DNA of 64,000 nt from DATJPR01 sp963811705 (GTDB taxonomy: Bacteria > Bacteroidota > Ignavibacteria > UBA10030 > UBA6906), in the NCBI GenBank assembly GCA_963811705.1, contig CAWESL010000006.1, positions 62,001 through 126,000 on the forward strand. The letters are read 5' to 3'. The notes under the pieces are model-generated. The model was not told the DNA's origin. It ran no database searches and was given only the letters and a program-made list of their open reading frames with translations. A program made the translations under genes and the position numbers. This document shows positions 1 to 9,190 of the stretch, piece by piece; the stretch's first letter is position 1; every line of letters begins with the position of its first letter.

Positions 1-1035
1 ATTGTCACCCGGGACATCACCGACAGGATTCGCGCGCTGGAAGATCTGCGGCGGCTTTCGCATGTCGTGGAGCAAAGCCCGGTCTCTGTCGTCGTCACGG
101 ATACAACGGGATCCATCGTCTACGTCAACCCCAAGTTCTCCAGTGTGACAGGATATGCCTTCTCCGAAGTCATCGGAAAGAATCCACGCATTTTGAAGTC
201 AGGGGAAACTCCTTCAGAGGAATATTCCCGGATGTGGGATGCGTTGAAGGCCGGTCAGGAATGGCATGGCGAGTTTCACAATCGCCGGAAGAACGGGGAG
301 CTTTTCTGGGAGGCGGCATCAATCTCTCCAATCCGAGACGCTCTCGGGGATATCTCACATTTCGTTGCGGTCAAGGAGGATATCACCGATAAGAAAATGC
401 GCGATGAGCAAATCCGCCAGTCGCTCGCCGAGAAAGAACTCCTGCTCAAGGAGATCCACCATCGTGTAAAGAACAATATGCAGGTGATCTCCAGCCTTCT
501 GAGCCTTGAATCGCAGGGTGTCGAAGACCCTCGGACGCGGGAGATGTTCGAGACAAGCAAGAACAGAATCCGTTCGATGGCCCTTGTTCACGACAAACTC
601 TATCGCTCCCAGAACATGGCGGCAATTGATTTCGGCGAGTACTTGGCGGTAGTGACCACCGAACTCCAGCACTCGTACGGGCGAACCGCGGTGAACTGCA
701 CCGTGACCGCTGAAAAGCTCGTGTTGAGCGTCGACACCGCAATCCCGTGTGGCCTCATCGTCAACGAACTTGTATCCAACGCCTTCAAGCATGGATTTCC
801 GAACAACCGCCGCGGCGAGGTAGCCGTGAGCCTGCACAGGCGCGACAGCAAAACCGCGGAAATGGTGGTTCAGGACAACGGGGTGGGTTTACCGAAAGGA
901 ATGAACTTAAAGCAGACAGGAACCCTCGGGATGGCACTCGTGTCGGATCTCGTGGAACAAATTTCCGGCACCCTTATTGTCGCATCGACATCCGGCACAA
1001 CGATCACCATCGTATTCCCTGCTCTCCTCGCCTGA
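1..1035 (+). CDS. PAS-domain sensor histidine kinase, HisKA_2 type (5' partial)
   Basis: The reading frame is open from base 1, so the gene starts left of the window. The first codons (IVTRDITDR) read as the end of an upstream PAS/PAC unit. A full PAS domain follows (VVEQSPVSVVVTD ... VAVKEDITDKK), then the HisKA_2 phosphoacceptor motif EIHHRVKNNMQVISSLL, in which one of the paired histidines is the phosphate site. A HATPase_c domain closes the protein (IVNELVSNAFKHGF as N box, DNGVGLP as G1, TLGMALVSDL as G2). No membrane segment is visible in this part, so it is probably a cytosolic sensor or the cytosolic half of one. No response regulator is adjacent downstream. The kinase class is clear; the signal is unknown. 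Confidence 0.93.
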   Translation: MVTRDITDRIRALEDLRRLSHVVEQSPVSVVVTDTTGSIVYVNPKFSSVTGYAFSEVIGKNPRILKSGETPSEEYSRMWDALKAGQEWHGEFHNRRKNGELFWEAASISPIRDALGDISHFVAVKEDITDKKMRDEQIRQSLAEKELLLKEIHHRVKNNMQVISSLLSLESQGVEDPRTREMFETSKNRIRSMALVHDKLYRSQNMAAIDFGEYLAVVTTELQHSYGRTAVNCTVTAEKLVLSVDTAIPCGLIVNELVSNAFKHGFPNNRRGEVAVSLHRRDSKTAEMVVQDNGVGLPKGMNLKQTGTLGMALVSDLVEQISGTLIVASTSGTTITIVFPALLA

Positions 1036-1182
1036 TCTGCGCGAATACCTGAGCAATCTTTATTTGTTTTGCCCTCTTCTTTCTCTTTTTCTTATCTGTT
1101 TGCTCCCCTTTTTGCCCGCCGCTGCATTGTGAATCCTTCATGCCTGGAGTATCTTCCTGTTTGACAATCGGAGGATGCGGCC

Positions 1183-1392
1183 ATGATGCATGTCCTCTCT
1201 GCCTATGGGATGTTCTCCGTGCTGCTGGGCGCGTATGCCATACACACGGTGCTTCTCGTTCGGAGAATTCACAAACCGCGCGGGAATCGGACGGATGTCG
1301 AATTTGAACGGTCACCGCATGCAGATCGTGTGATGACGGACCCGAAGGAACACAGATCTCCGGCAATCCGCGTTCACGCTTCAAAGAAATAG
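1183..1392 (+). CDS. Small single-pass membrane protein (hypothetical)
   Basis: This 69-residue ORF is not recognised. It has one hydrophobic stretch near the N-terminus (residues about 5-25, AYGMFSVLLGAYAIHTVLLV) followed by a basic, hydrophilic tail, which suggests an inner-membrane protein with a cytoplasmic tail. A good Shine-Dalgarno-like GGAGG lies about 8 bases before the ATG, which is the main reason to call it. It sits alone between the kinase and the convergent ammonium transporter. A pyrimidine-rich tract at about 1060-1115 lies upstream. It could be a chance ORF. Confidence 0.45.
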   Translation: MMHVLSAYGMFSVLLGAYAIHTVLLVRRIHKPRGNRTDVEFERSPHADRVMTDPKEHRSPAIRVHASKK

Positions 1393-1478
1393 GCAACCTA
1401 CGCTTTCCGGTCCTCCGGGATTATTGCATCCCATCCAGAAGACCCGTGCGTGACGATCAAGAGCTGGCGTGTCGGTCG

Positions 1479-2777
1479 TTACATGGTATATCCGGTTTCA
1501 CCATGCTGACTGAGATCGAGACCTTCGACTTCATGCTGGACATCAACCCGGAGACCGATAACCTTGTCCGTTATTTTGAGAAGAAGCCAGCTCACGACAA
1601 ACGAATAGACGATCGCCGCGACAACGCTCCCTGCCTGAATCAGGAGGAGCGAGGGATTTCCGAAGAAGAGACCGTCCGCACCCGCGGCATTGATTGCTTT
1701 CGACGCAAAGAGTCCGGTGGCAAGCGCACCAAACGTACCGCCAACCCCGTGCACCCCCACAGCATCGAGGGTGTCGTCATACCCGAATTTCCCTTTCAGG
1801 CTGATCCCAAAGTAACAGATGACGCCTGCGAACAAACCGATAACGAGTGCCGGCATCGGTCCGACGAATCCGCAGGCGGGCGTAATTGCCACAAGTCCGG
1901 CAACAGATCCCGAAACCGCCCCAAGCACTGTCGGTTTCCCCCTGTGCCACCATTCGATCACAGTCCACGAAACGGTCGCGGCTGCCGAAGAGACATGTGT
2001 CGCGGCAAACGCTGACACTGCAAGGGCGCCCGAAGCAACCGCACTGCCTGCGTTAAAACCGAACCAGCCGAACCAAAGAAGCGAGGCACCAAGAACGGTC
2101 ATCGTCATATTATGCGGCGGCGTCAACTCCCGCAGGTACCCCCTCCTCGTTCCAAGAACCAGGGCCGCTGCGAGGGCCGCGACACCCGATGAAATATGAA
2201 CGACGAGCCCGCCGGCAAAATCAAGCGCCCCAAGATTGCGAATCCACCCTCCAGCGCCCCACACCCAGTGGGCAAGAGGTATGTAGACGAACGTTGACCA
2301 GAGAATGAGAAACAAGACATAGGCGCTGAATTTCATCCGTTCCGCCACTGCGCCGGTAATCAACGCGGGGGTAATAACCGCGAACATCATCTGGAAAAGC
2401 ATGAACAGCTGGTGCGGAATTGTCGGAGCATAGGCAGGATTGGGATCAAGCCCGACGTTCCTCAGGCCGATCCACTCGAGATTCCCGATGAATCCTCCCG
2501 AGGACGGGCCAAACGCCAGACTATACCCGTAAAGCACCCAGAGGAGCGTGATCACGCCCAGCGCGATGAAACTTTGCATGAACGTACCGAGGACATTTTT
2601 CCTGCGCACCATTCCCGCATAGAAGAGTGCGAGGCCGGGCGTCATCAGCATGACGAAGGCCGTAGCGACAAGCATCCAGGTTGTATCGCCGGTGTCGATC
2701 GCCGGGTTCACCGGTTGACTGTAAGCAATCCCGTTCGCAATGAGGAAGCAACATCCAAGAAATAGTATTCTCTTCAT
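1479..2777 (-). CDS. amt: Ammonium transporter, Amt/MEP/Rh family
   Basis: A 432-residue inner-membrane ammonium channel. The ATG at 2777 is chosen because it begins a clean signal-like helix (MKRILFLGCCFLIANGIAYS) and has GAAGGG upstream; the open frame extends 24 codons further without support. Family marks are FYAGMVRRKNVLGT in the first transmembrane region, DFAGGLVVHISSG (first histidine of the twin-His pore) and GVHGVGGTFGALATGLF (second histidine). About eleven hydrophobic segments follow, matching Amt topology with an outside N-terminus. The C-terminal tail (VIGLRVDVQHEVEGLDLSQHGE) is the conserved regulatory tail that contacts GlnB/GlnK in other bacteria. No glnB/glnK gene lies beside it here. 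Convergent with the small ORF upstream. Confidence 0.96.
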   Translation of the reverse strand: MKRILFLGCCFLIANGIAYSQPVNPAIDTGDTTWMLVATAFVMLMTPGLALFYAGMVRRKNVLGTFMQSFIALGVITLLWVLYGYSLAFGPSSGGFIGNLEWIGLRNVGLDPNPAYAPTIPHQLFMLFQMMFAVITPALITGAVAERMKFSAYVLFLILWSTFVYIPLAHWVWGAGGWIRNLGALDFAGGLVVHISSGVAALAAALVLGTRRGYLRELTPPHNMTMTVLGASLLWFGWFGFNAGSAVASGALAVSAFAATHVSSAAATVSWTVIEWWHRGKPTVLGAVSGSVAGLVAITPACGFVGPMPALVIGLFAGVICYFGISLKGKFGYDDTLDAVGVHGVGGTFGALATGLFASKAINAAGADGLFFGNPSLLLIQAGSVVAAIVYSFVVSWLLLKITDKVIGLRVDVQHEVEGLDLSQHGETGYTM

Positions 2778-2992
2778 ACGATACCCTTCGACGTGGGGTA
2801 CAATCCTATCAGTTCCTTCAAGGGGTAAATCACAGTTGAGGCGTGTCAAGCGGTTGGTGTCTGCGCGGGCATCTTACAGCGCATCATGTAAGCTAATAAA
2901 GCACGGCGTGAGCTTCAAGTGGGATGTGAAATGAACATGAGAAAGGAGGGAAACGCACCTAGAGCGGACCACATAAAGACAACATAAAGAAA

Positions 2993-3018
2993 GAAGAGGA
3001 GCCCGGAGGCTCCTCTTC
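2993..3018 (-). terminator. Rho-independent terminator after the carboxypeptidase-regulatory protein
   Basis: A perfect 11-bp stem (GAAGAGGAGCC / GGCTCCTCTTC) with a four-base loop lies just past the stop at 3028. Read on the minus strand it is followed by a T-rich run (TTTCTTTATG). Confidence 0.8.
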
Positions 3019-3027
3019 TCTTGGAGT

Positions 3028-5046
3028 TTATTTCAACACCACCATTTTTCGTACCGAGGAGAAGTTCTTCCCCCCATCGATACTCAATGCGTGGAGACGA
3101 TACAGATAGATCCCGCTGGAGACCAAACGACCGGCCCGATCCTTCCCGTCCCAAGTCACCGTATGAACACCGGACGCCTGGAATCCACTGGACAGGACTC
3201 TGATCTCCTGCCCCAGGAGATTGTAGACGATTAGCTGGACGTTGCTCGGATCCGGCAGCGCATATTGAATTTGCGTGCTCGGGTTGAACGGATTTGGGTA
3301 GTTCTGACCAAGCGAAAACACCACCGGGACGGTCGGGACGGGATCCACAGATGTGGCAATGGATACCAGGGAGAGGTTCATCCCGCCGACAAATGACTGA
3401 CCGGCAGCGACGAACACGTCGGAATGCGAATACTGATACCCCGGCTGATCGGCAAGGACGGTAAGTTGTCCAGGTGGAACTGCAGCAAGGGTAAACGTTC
3501 CCGCTGCGTCCGAAACTCCGTAGCCCACCGTCGCCCCGGAGGCATTCAGGGCAAAGACGTTCGCGCCTGCGAGAGGGCTCCCCGAGGAAAGGACTTTTCC
3601 GGAGACACTCGCCATGCCGTTGCCAGCGAAGGCGTCAACACAGATGTTGATCTCCGTCAGGTTCCCGGTCCCGGACACGACAAGCGAATCCGCGTCCTGC
3701 CAACGCATGATCCCGCATGCATTCGCCTTGTAGAACCCAGGAGCAAAGTGGTCGAATGGTATCGCCATCACGAAATAGGTCCCCGGAACAATGTTGGACA
3801 CACTGAAGGTCCCCGCCGAATCCGTCGACACGAAACTTCCGGAATGTTTTGACGATCCGTGGTTCACCGAGAGAATGAGCACGCGCGCCATTACTCCCGC
3901 GCCCGAAGAGTCCTGGACCATTCCTGCGATGCTGTTTTGATACACGGTTTTTGGCGTAAGCGCAAAATCTATCCCTGACGTATCGCCCGAAACGTTGATG
4001 GGATCGGCTTTCCGCGGATCGGACTCATGCTTGTAGAATTGCGGGAGATAGCCGTCCTTCAATGCGAACGCGGTATAGCTCCTCCCTGCGGTAACATGGG
4101 CGGTATAGTGACCGGCGGAGTCGGTTAACCCCCTCCACATCGACCCGCGCCAGTGACCAAACCCTTCAATGTCGGCGTCTTCCCCATGGAGCATCGTGCT
4201 GTCGCCGCCCGTCGCTCCGATGACTTCCATCTCGCCGATCGAACGAGCGAACACCACCGTCGCGCCATTCAATGGCATGCCCGACGTATCGGTCACCATG
4301 CCGGAGACGGAGGCAAGCGTCGGCGGGACGAGAGGTCGAAGATCAAAATCGGCCGTGAACTCTGAACTATCCGCCACGCTTGCTCTCGTTGCGTGCGCGG
4401 CGTCCGGTGAATCATCAAACCACTCTGAAGCATACCAGGTCCCCATCATGGGCCAGTGGTCGGATTCCTCACCATGGAATTGCTCCGCGTGAATCAGGTA
4501 GGAACCGGTATCCAGGGCAACTCGGTAATTGCCAGTGCTATCTGTCCACGCCTGGATGTCCCACTCGTCGTCAGAGGACATCCGAAAGAACGAAAGATGA
4601 ATATGGGAGAGGGGCATCCCGGTAACACTATCCGTAACGATCCCGGTGATGAAGCCGTGAGGTTTCATCATACCCCCATTTGTGAAGGAGACTGAGGCAA
4701 TGTTGCTCGGCCCGCTTGACATGTGCATTCCGTCTCCCCCGGAATTCTCCTCGACAAAGAAATAATAGACATGACCGAGGGTCACGTCGTGGTCTGAGTA
4801 CGAGTCCCCGTTTGATTGTGAACGGAACATGAAATGATTCGTATCGTCCACCGATCGATAAACGTTGAACGAGGGTTCATCTCTTCCCGACATCGAATGC
4901 CAGGTGAGATACGCGACAACGCCGTCCCCTTCCTGCAATCGCGCCTCTCCGCGAAGCCCTGCAGGTGCAGGGATCGTCTGAGCGACGGTGGTCGAACCCG
5001 CCAGGAACATTAGAAGGAAAGCAAGGCCATACCAACGCGATTTCAT
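3028..5046 (-). CDS. Secreted multi-domain protein with carboxypeptidase-regulatory repeats and T9SS-type sorting tail
   Basis: A 672-residue exported protein. The ATG at 5046 starts a signal peptide (MKSRWYGLAFLLMFLAGSTTVAQ) and is preceded by GGGGGAGGAAC. Residues about 30-125 look like a fibronectin-III-like module. Four carboxypeptidase-regulatory-like beta-sandwiches follow, starting near GFITGIVTDSVTGMPL, ASVSGMVTDTSGMPL, SIAGMVQDSSGAG and ASVSGKVLSSGSPL. The last about 90 residues are the FlgD-like sorting domain (QNYPNPFNPSTQIQYALP ... GIYLYRL ... VRKMVVLK). Known members of these domain classes are structural or ligand-binding modules on the cell surface; no catalytic domain is visible. 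The gene stands alone with its own terminator. The ligand is unknown. Confidence 0.9.
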   Translation of the reverse strand: MKSRWYGLAFLLMFLAGSTTVAQTIPAPAGLRGEARLQEGDGVVAYLTWHSMSGRDEPSFNVYRSVDDTNHFMFRSQSNGDSYSDHDVTLGHVYYFFVEENSGGDGMHMSSGPSNIASVSFTNGGMMKPHGFITGIVTDSVTGMPLSHIHLSFFRMSSDDEWDIQAWTDSTGNYRVALDTGSYLIHAEQFHGEESDHWPMMGTWYASEWFDDSPDAAHATRASVADSSEFTADFDLRPLVPPTLASVSGMVTDTSGMPLNGATVVFARSIGEMEVIGATGGDSTMLHGEDADIEGFGHWRGSMWRGLTDSAGHYTAHVTAGRSYTAFALKDGYLPQFYKHESDPRKADPINVSGDTSGIDFALTPKTVYQNSIAGMVQDSSGAGVMARVLILSVNHGSSKHSGSFVSTDSAGTFSVSNIVPGTYFVMAIPFDHFAPGFYKANACGIMRWQDADSLVVSGTGNLTEINICVDAFAGNGMASVSGKVLSSGSPLAGANVFALNASGATVGYGVSDAAGTFTLAAVPPGQLTVLADQPGYQYSHSDVFVAAGQSFVGGMNLSLVSIATSVDPVPTVPVVFSLGQNYPNPFNPSTQIQYALPDPSNVQLIVYNLLGQEIRVLSSGFQASGVHTVTWDGKDRAGRLVSSGIYLYRLHALSIDGGKNFSSVRKMVVLK

Positions 5047-5436
5047 TTTTGTTCCTCCCCCATACATTGTTTGACGATCACCGCTTTCGCGCGAGCGTTT
5101 GACTCAGCAAACGAGGATGTCCGCACGAAAGCACGAGAAAACGGATGATGAATATTGATCGGGACGGTCGGAAATCGGAAAGGAAGGCGGAAGATGTCCG
5201 GAAGAGCGTCTGTCAAGCAGTCTGATGCGGCAGCAGAGCAAGGCGTTCATTACAATCCCCCCGGATTCCTTATGAACGGGCCCCAGCCGCACCGTCCGTT
5301 TGCCCGGAGGAAACTTCGAGGATAGAGAACCAACGGATGGCTAATGCATTCTGAAGCCTTCACTTCGTAAACGCAAGACCGACTTATCGAGTTCCCCTAA
5401 TACCACGAATCCGCAAAGAATTAGGGAAGGAAGATT
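5047..5436. other. Intergenic region without a supported gene
   Basis: About 390 bases between two minus-strand genes. Only short ORFs without ribosome binding sites occur. It presumably holds the promoter of the gene ending at 3028; no clear terminator, repeat or relic could be recognised. Confidence 0.5.
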
Positions 5437-8058
5437 CTACTTGTTCCACCAATAGGTCAGCTTGATCATAAAAATGTTATCTGGCTGGATGTTGACCAAG
5501 CGCTGGAAAGATGCGCGGAATGGCGTGTTCTCCCACTGGTCCGATTCTGAACGCGTTTGAGTCCAAACAAGGTAGAGCGTAGAACCCGGTGTGTATTCCC
5601 ACCGTAGCACGGCATTTCCCCGAAGGGACCAGAAAGTGAAACTGGGATCGGAAAATGAGATCGGTGCGGAGGGTCCGGAGCCGTCTTCGTCGACGGTAAT
5701 TTCACCATTGTTATTCGTTACCGTCGAGCCCTTCGTCCCGTACGTCAGGAAGTCGTACGATCCAGGTCGGTTGAGTGAACGAAAATCTCTGTACGAAGCG
5801 GAAGAGACTAACGGTTGGAGATAGAGTTGGAAACTCAGCTGAGGGGTAAACGTCCAATTCACCCGGATGTTCGCTGAAAGGGTGGTCTGATCAAGGAGGG
5901 CGAAGACATACCGGTTACCATAGGTCGAAGCCGCAGTCGGATCGGCGAATGCGCCAACCCACTGGGCGTAGTCGCCATTCCTGTCCATCTCGGGGCCGAT
6001 GCTGATTTCGAGATTTCGCAACGGGTGTGCGTCAACCGAGGCGGAGACCGACCATGACGCTTCTCTGTCTCTATAGTAGTAGAGGGAGACGTTTCCGACC
6101 ACATCCTTTCGACCGTCGGTCTGTGCCTGGAAATCGATTTCATATCCTTTGGGATTGAGCGTCAGCGGACCGCCGCGTGTTCGTCGGTCATTGGTCGTCT
6201 GCGGATTGTAGGCCCAGTTCAACGTCATCGAATAGTAGTTCAAGAACTGGTAACTCATGCTGGTCCAGACACCTTCCCAGGTTGTTGCACCATCGAAATC
6301 GAACGTCCGGAAGATGGCTCCGATCGCACTGATACTCCTGTACCAATCAGTTGGCGAAGTCCATTGATATCCCGCGCCGATGTGAGAATTGATCACATCG
6401 GTACGCCAGAGGAATCCAAGGTCGGTGTTGTCGAATTCAGGATTGATGATCCCGAGGGCTGAATTGACAAAAAAGTCACCCTTTTGTTTTGCGAGCATTA
6501 TCCTGCCGGCATACCCCGAGAGCGAGGTCGCGTTGCTGTCGATCCGATTGTGGATCAGGTCGGGCCGTTGGCGGTAGTGCTGTGAGCTGGTCTGTAATGC
6601 GATCATCCGTTCGGGCGTACCGCGCACCATCGACCCTGTCCCCCAGCCACTCAGAACCCACGTACGGCTGCTATCGAGAAACGTCCAGCCGTCGAAGCCG
6701 AGGAGATGCGAGCTCGAATTCAATTGTTGCGGTAGACTCGCATCGTCGAAGAAGCGGTTTGTCGATGTGGCCATGAGCCCGAGGCCCTGTTTCCCGCCGC
6801 CGAATTCGTGTTCCCCCCGTGCAATGGTGTACGATGTCAGGGGCTCCACTTCCGAAGTCGACCGGACTCCGGCGATCTGCAAATCGGCATGTTCTCTTCG
6901 CGTCACGGCCTCGATGGCGCCGATGCTCCAGCCGACGTCGGGTTTGCCGGTGAGTTTGGCCGCACCGAGGATGGTCGTCCCCGTGGGCTCGTCGATAAAA
7001 TCGGCACTCGGCACTGTTCCCTGCGGCGCGCGGCCAATCCTTCGGCTGTAGAACATTTGCGGGTCCGACCAATTGAACGACCAATGATTGACAGCCCCTC
7101 CAGTGCCAAAGTTGAATATCGAAGATCCTTCGATGAAGAATGGGCGCTTTTCATTGAAGTAGGTCTCGGCGTCGCTGAGATTGACCACGGCAGGGTCCAC
7201 CTCGACCTGTCCGAAGTCAGGATAAATCGTTCCGTCCAGCGTGAGGTTGGACCCAATACCCACTTTGAGGTCTGCGCCGATGTGGGGTGTATAGCGCGAA
7301 CCATTATTGAATGGATCCCCGGAGGGATGCTGAAGATATTCCGCCCTCGTCGTTATGTATGGGAGGATTTCCACCCTCTGTGGCGACGAGATCCCCTGGA
7401 TCCCGACCAGATCGAGAAACCTCGAGACAAACCCGCTGCCGTTTTTCGGTGTAAACACGGCCCAATCCGTCTCATTCCGTCGGGCGATGTCTCTTCGTAC
7501 GTCAACACCCCAGAGATAAATCTCCCGATCCTGGAATCGTAGTTGCGAAAATGGAATTCGCATCTCCGCGCTCCACCCGCCGGCATCGCGCCGCACTTTT
7601 GCCTCCCACACGCCATCCCAGGAATCGTCGCTCCAGTCGTCGTTGTACAATGTGCCGTCGTACATCGTCCCCGCCGCATCAACGCCGAAATAGTACCCCG
7701 ATCGTTTGTCGTGGTACGTGTCGAGATAGATCTGGAAGAGATCGGCGTTCTGCTGGACATCGCGACGGCCCAGTCTGATGGTCATGGAGTCCGGCGCAGC
7801 ATCCTCCATGCGCGCCGCGACATAGATGGCCCCGTCATCGAATGCGATCCGGACTTCGGTCTTCATCGTCGGAACAGCGTTCTCCATCGGGTCCCGCTGC
7901 ACAAAATTGGAGAACACCGGGACCGTAGACCAGCCAGGGTCGTCCAGACTGCCATCGACGACGATCGGGTCGGCAAGCCGCACTGCTTCGATGTGACGGG
8001 GTGCCGGCGTCAGAGTATCACCAAGGAGTGCGGACAGCAGAATCGCCGCAGCGACCAT
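5437..8058 (-). CDS. Outer-membrane DUF5916 protein with N-terminal CBM9/DOMON-like domain
   Basis: An 873-residue protein with a short signal-like start (MVAAAILLSALLGD). Residues about 25-200 match the CBM9-like sugar/heme-binding sandwich found at the front of DUF5916 proteins (IVVDGSLDDPGWSTVPVF, VEIRI-like strands, VWEAKVRRDAGGWSAEMRIPFSQL). The rest is rich in alternating aromatic beta strands, as in an outer-membrane barrel, and ends in an aromatic strand (MIKLTYWWNK). It is the last gene of a four-gene operon: the stop of the DUF4097 gene and this ATG are separated by one base (TGACATG), so translation is probably coupled. Function in the family is not known; surface binding or transport of a carbohydrate or polymer is an inference. 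Confidence 0.88.
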   Translation of the reverse strand: MVAAAILLSALLGDTLTPAPRHIEAVRLADPIVVDGSLDDPGWSTVPVFSNFVQRDPMENAVPTMKTEVRIAFDDGAIYVAARMEDAAPDSMTIRLGRRDVQQNADLFQIYLDTYHDKRSGYYFGVDAAGTMYDGTLYNDDWSDDSWDGVWEAKVRRDAGGWSAEMRIPFSQLRFQDREIYLWGVDVRRDIARRNETDWAVFTPKNGSGFVSRFLDLVGIQGISSPQRVEILPYITTRAEYLQHPSGDPFNNGSRYTPHIGADLKVGIGSNLTLDGTIYPDFGQVEVDPAVVNLSDAETYFNEKRPFFIEGSSIFNFGTGGAVNHWSFNWSDPQMFYSRRIGRAPQGTVPSADFIDEPTGTTILGAAKLTGKPDVGWSIGAIEAVTRREHADLQIAGVRSTSEVEPLTSYTIARGEHEFGGGKQGLGLMATSTNRFFDDASLPQQLNSSSHLLGFDGWTFLDSSRTWVLSGWGTGSMVRGTPERMIALQTSSQHYRQRPDLIHNRIDSNATSLSGYAGRIMLAKQKGDFFVNSALGIINPEFDNTDLGFLWRTDVINSHIGAGYQWTSPTDWYRSISAIGAIFRTFDFDGATTWEGVWTSMSYQFLNYYSMTLNWAYNPQTTNDRRTRGGPLTLNPKGYEIDFQAQTDGRKDVVGNVSLYYYRDREASWSVSASVDAHPLRNLEISIGPEMDRNGDYAQWVGAFADPTAASTYGNRYVFALLDQTTLSANIRVNWTFTPQLSFQLYLQPLVSSASYRDFRSLNRPGSYDFLTYGTKGSTVTNNNGEITVDEDGSGPSAPISFSDPSFTFWSLRGNAVLRWEYTPGSTLYLVWTQTRSESDQWENTPFRASFQRLVNIQPDNIFMIKLTYWWNK

Positions 8059-8059
8059 G

Positions 8060-9190
8060 TCAGTGAGTCCCTTTGCGGATAGTGATGCTGCCCATCGACG
8101 CGTCGAGGGTGATCGAACCGGCCCCGCCGTTCAAACGATAGGTCGCCGTAATATCCCCCGTGCGATCATCCCTGCGGTAGGATGCCGAGGGGAAGTCGGA
8201 CGTGATGGTCGATTGATCCGCGTTCTCCTGCCAACGGTCGGTATTGTGGATCTTCGCCACGATGGTTGCATTGGCATCGGGCGATATCTCCAGGAGAATA
8301 TTCCCTCCGCCACTGCTCAGCCGGCCGTCACTCCGTTTTCCATGCGCATTCACGATGGCGGTGATGTTTCCTGCAGACGTCGATCCGTAAAACGAACCCT
8401 CCGCATGGTCGAGCATCACATCGCCTCCCGAGGTGGTGGCAGAGACTCTTCCACCGCTTCCATGCACAATGACGTTGCCGCCGGAACTCTCGAGCGTCGA
8501 CTCATCAGCGACGGGTCCCACTTCAATGTCCCCGCCGGAGGTCGACAGCCGCGCTCCTCCTCCCACCCGACCGACCGACACATTTCCTCCGGACGTCCGC
8601 GCGATGATTGATTTCTCCACGTTTTTCACGTCCACATCTCCGCCATCTGTTTCCAGGTCCGCGTCGCCGGCGACATCGCCAAGCTGGAGATCCCCTCCGG
8701 ACGATTGGACAGACACTTTCCCTTTGATATCGCCGCAGGTTATGCCGCCTCCGCCGGTGCTCATCGAGACATTTCCGCTGCAATTGCGGATGTCGATTTC
8801 CCCACCGCTGGTCCTTCCCCTCACCGTTCCGTTCAGGGATCCATCGATCTGGATATCGCCGCTCCCGCATTGAAGGTCCAGGTTGATGCGAACAGGAACA
8901 GAAAGTTGAACGTTGACATCGGACGATGAGCGCACCGTGACGTTGTTGCCGTTCTGCGACATTGAAATATCTTCGTCGTCGCACACCGCATTCACTCGTA
9001 CCGTGTTGTTGTTCCACGGCGTGATTTGGATGTTCCCCGCCCCAAGCACGACCTTGACGGTTCCCCCCTCTTCTGCGTCGAATGTGCGGGAGATGATCTG
9101 TTGCGCACTTCCTCTGATTCCAACGAACGTCACCAGGCAGACAAGGGCAGAGACTGATCGGTGAATTCCGCGTAGACGAGTCGTCTTCAT
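8060..9190 (-). CDS. Exported DUF4097 beta-strand-repeat protein
   Basis: 376 residues with a signal peptide (MKTTRLRGIHRSVSALVCLVTFVGIRG, first 20 or so hydrophobic). The body is a long beta-solenoid of short repeats built around SGGDV/SGGNV (for example QSSGGDLQLGDVAG, RTSGGNVSVGRVGG, STSGGDIEVGPV), the hallmark of the DUF4097/DUF4098 family, often called putative adhesins. Its ATG overlaps the stop of the upstream anti-sigma gene (ATGA), so the two are coupled. In the Bacteroidota such genes often sit behind ECF sigma / anti-sigma pairs, as here. It is probably a periplasmic or surface-exposed scaffold; no enzymatic motif is visible. Confidence 0.9.
   Translation of the reverse strand: MKTTRLRGIHRSVSALVCLVTFVGIRGSAQQIISRTFDAEEGGTVKVVLGAGNIQITPWNNNTVRVNAVCDDEDISMSQNGNNVTVRSSSDVNVQLSVPVRINLDLQCGSGDIQIDGSLNGTVRGRTSGGEIDIRNCSGNVSMSTGGGGITCGDIKGKVSVQSSGGDLQLGDVAGDADLETDGGDVDVKNVEKSIIARTSGGNVSVGRVGGGARLSTSGGDIEVGPVADESTLESSGGNVIVHGSGGRVSATTSGGDVMLDHAEGSFYGSTSAGNITAIVNAHGKRSDGRLSSGGGNILLEISPDANATIVAKIHNTDRWQENADQSTITSDFPSASYRRDDRTGDITATYRLNGGAGSITLDASMGSITIRKGTH

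Noticed and set aside
1060..1115. Pyrimidine-rich tract taken as a terminator
   Set aside because: No stem precedes the T-rich segment, so a rho-independent terminator is not supported.
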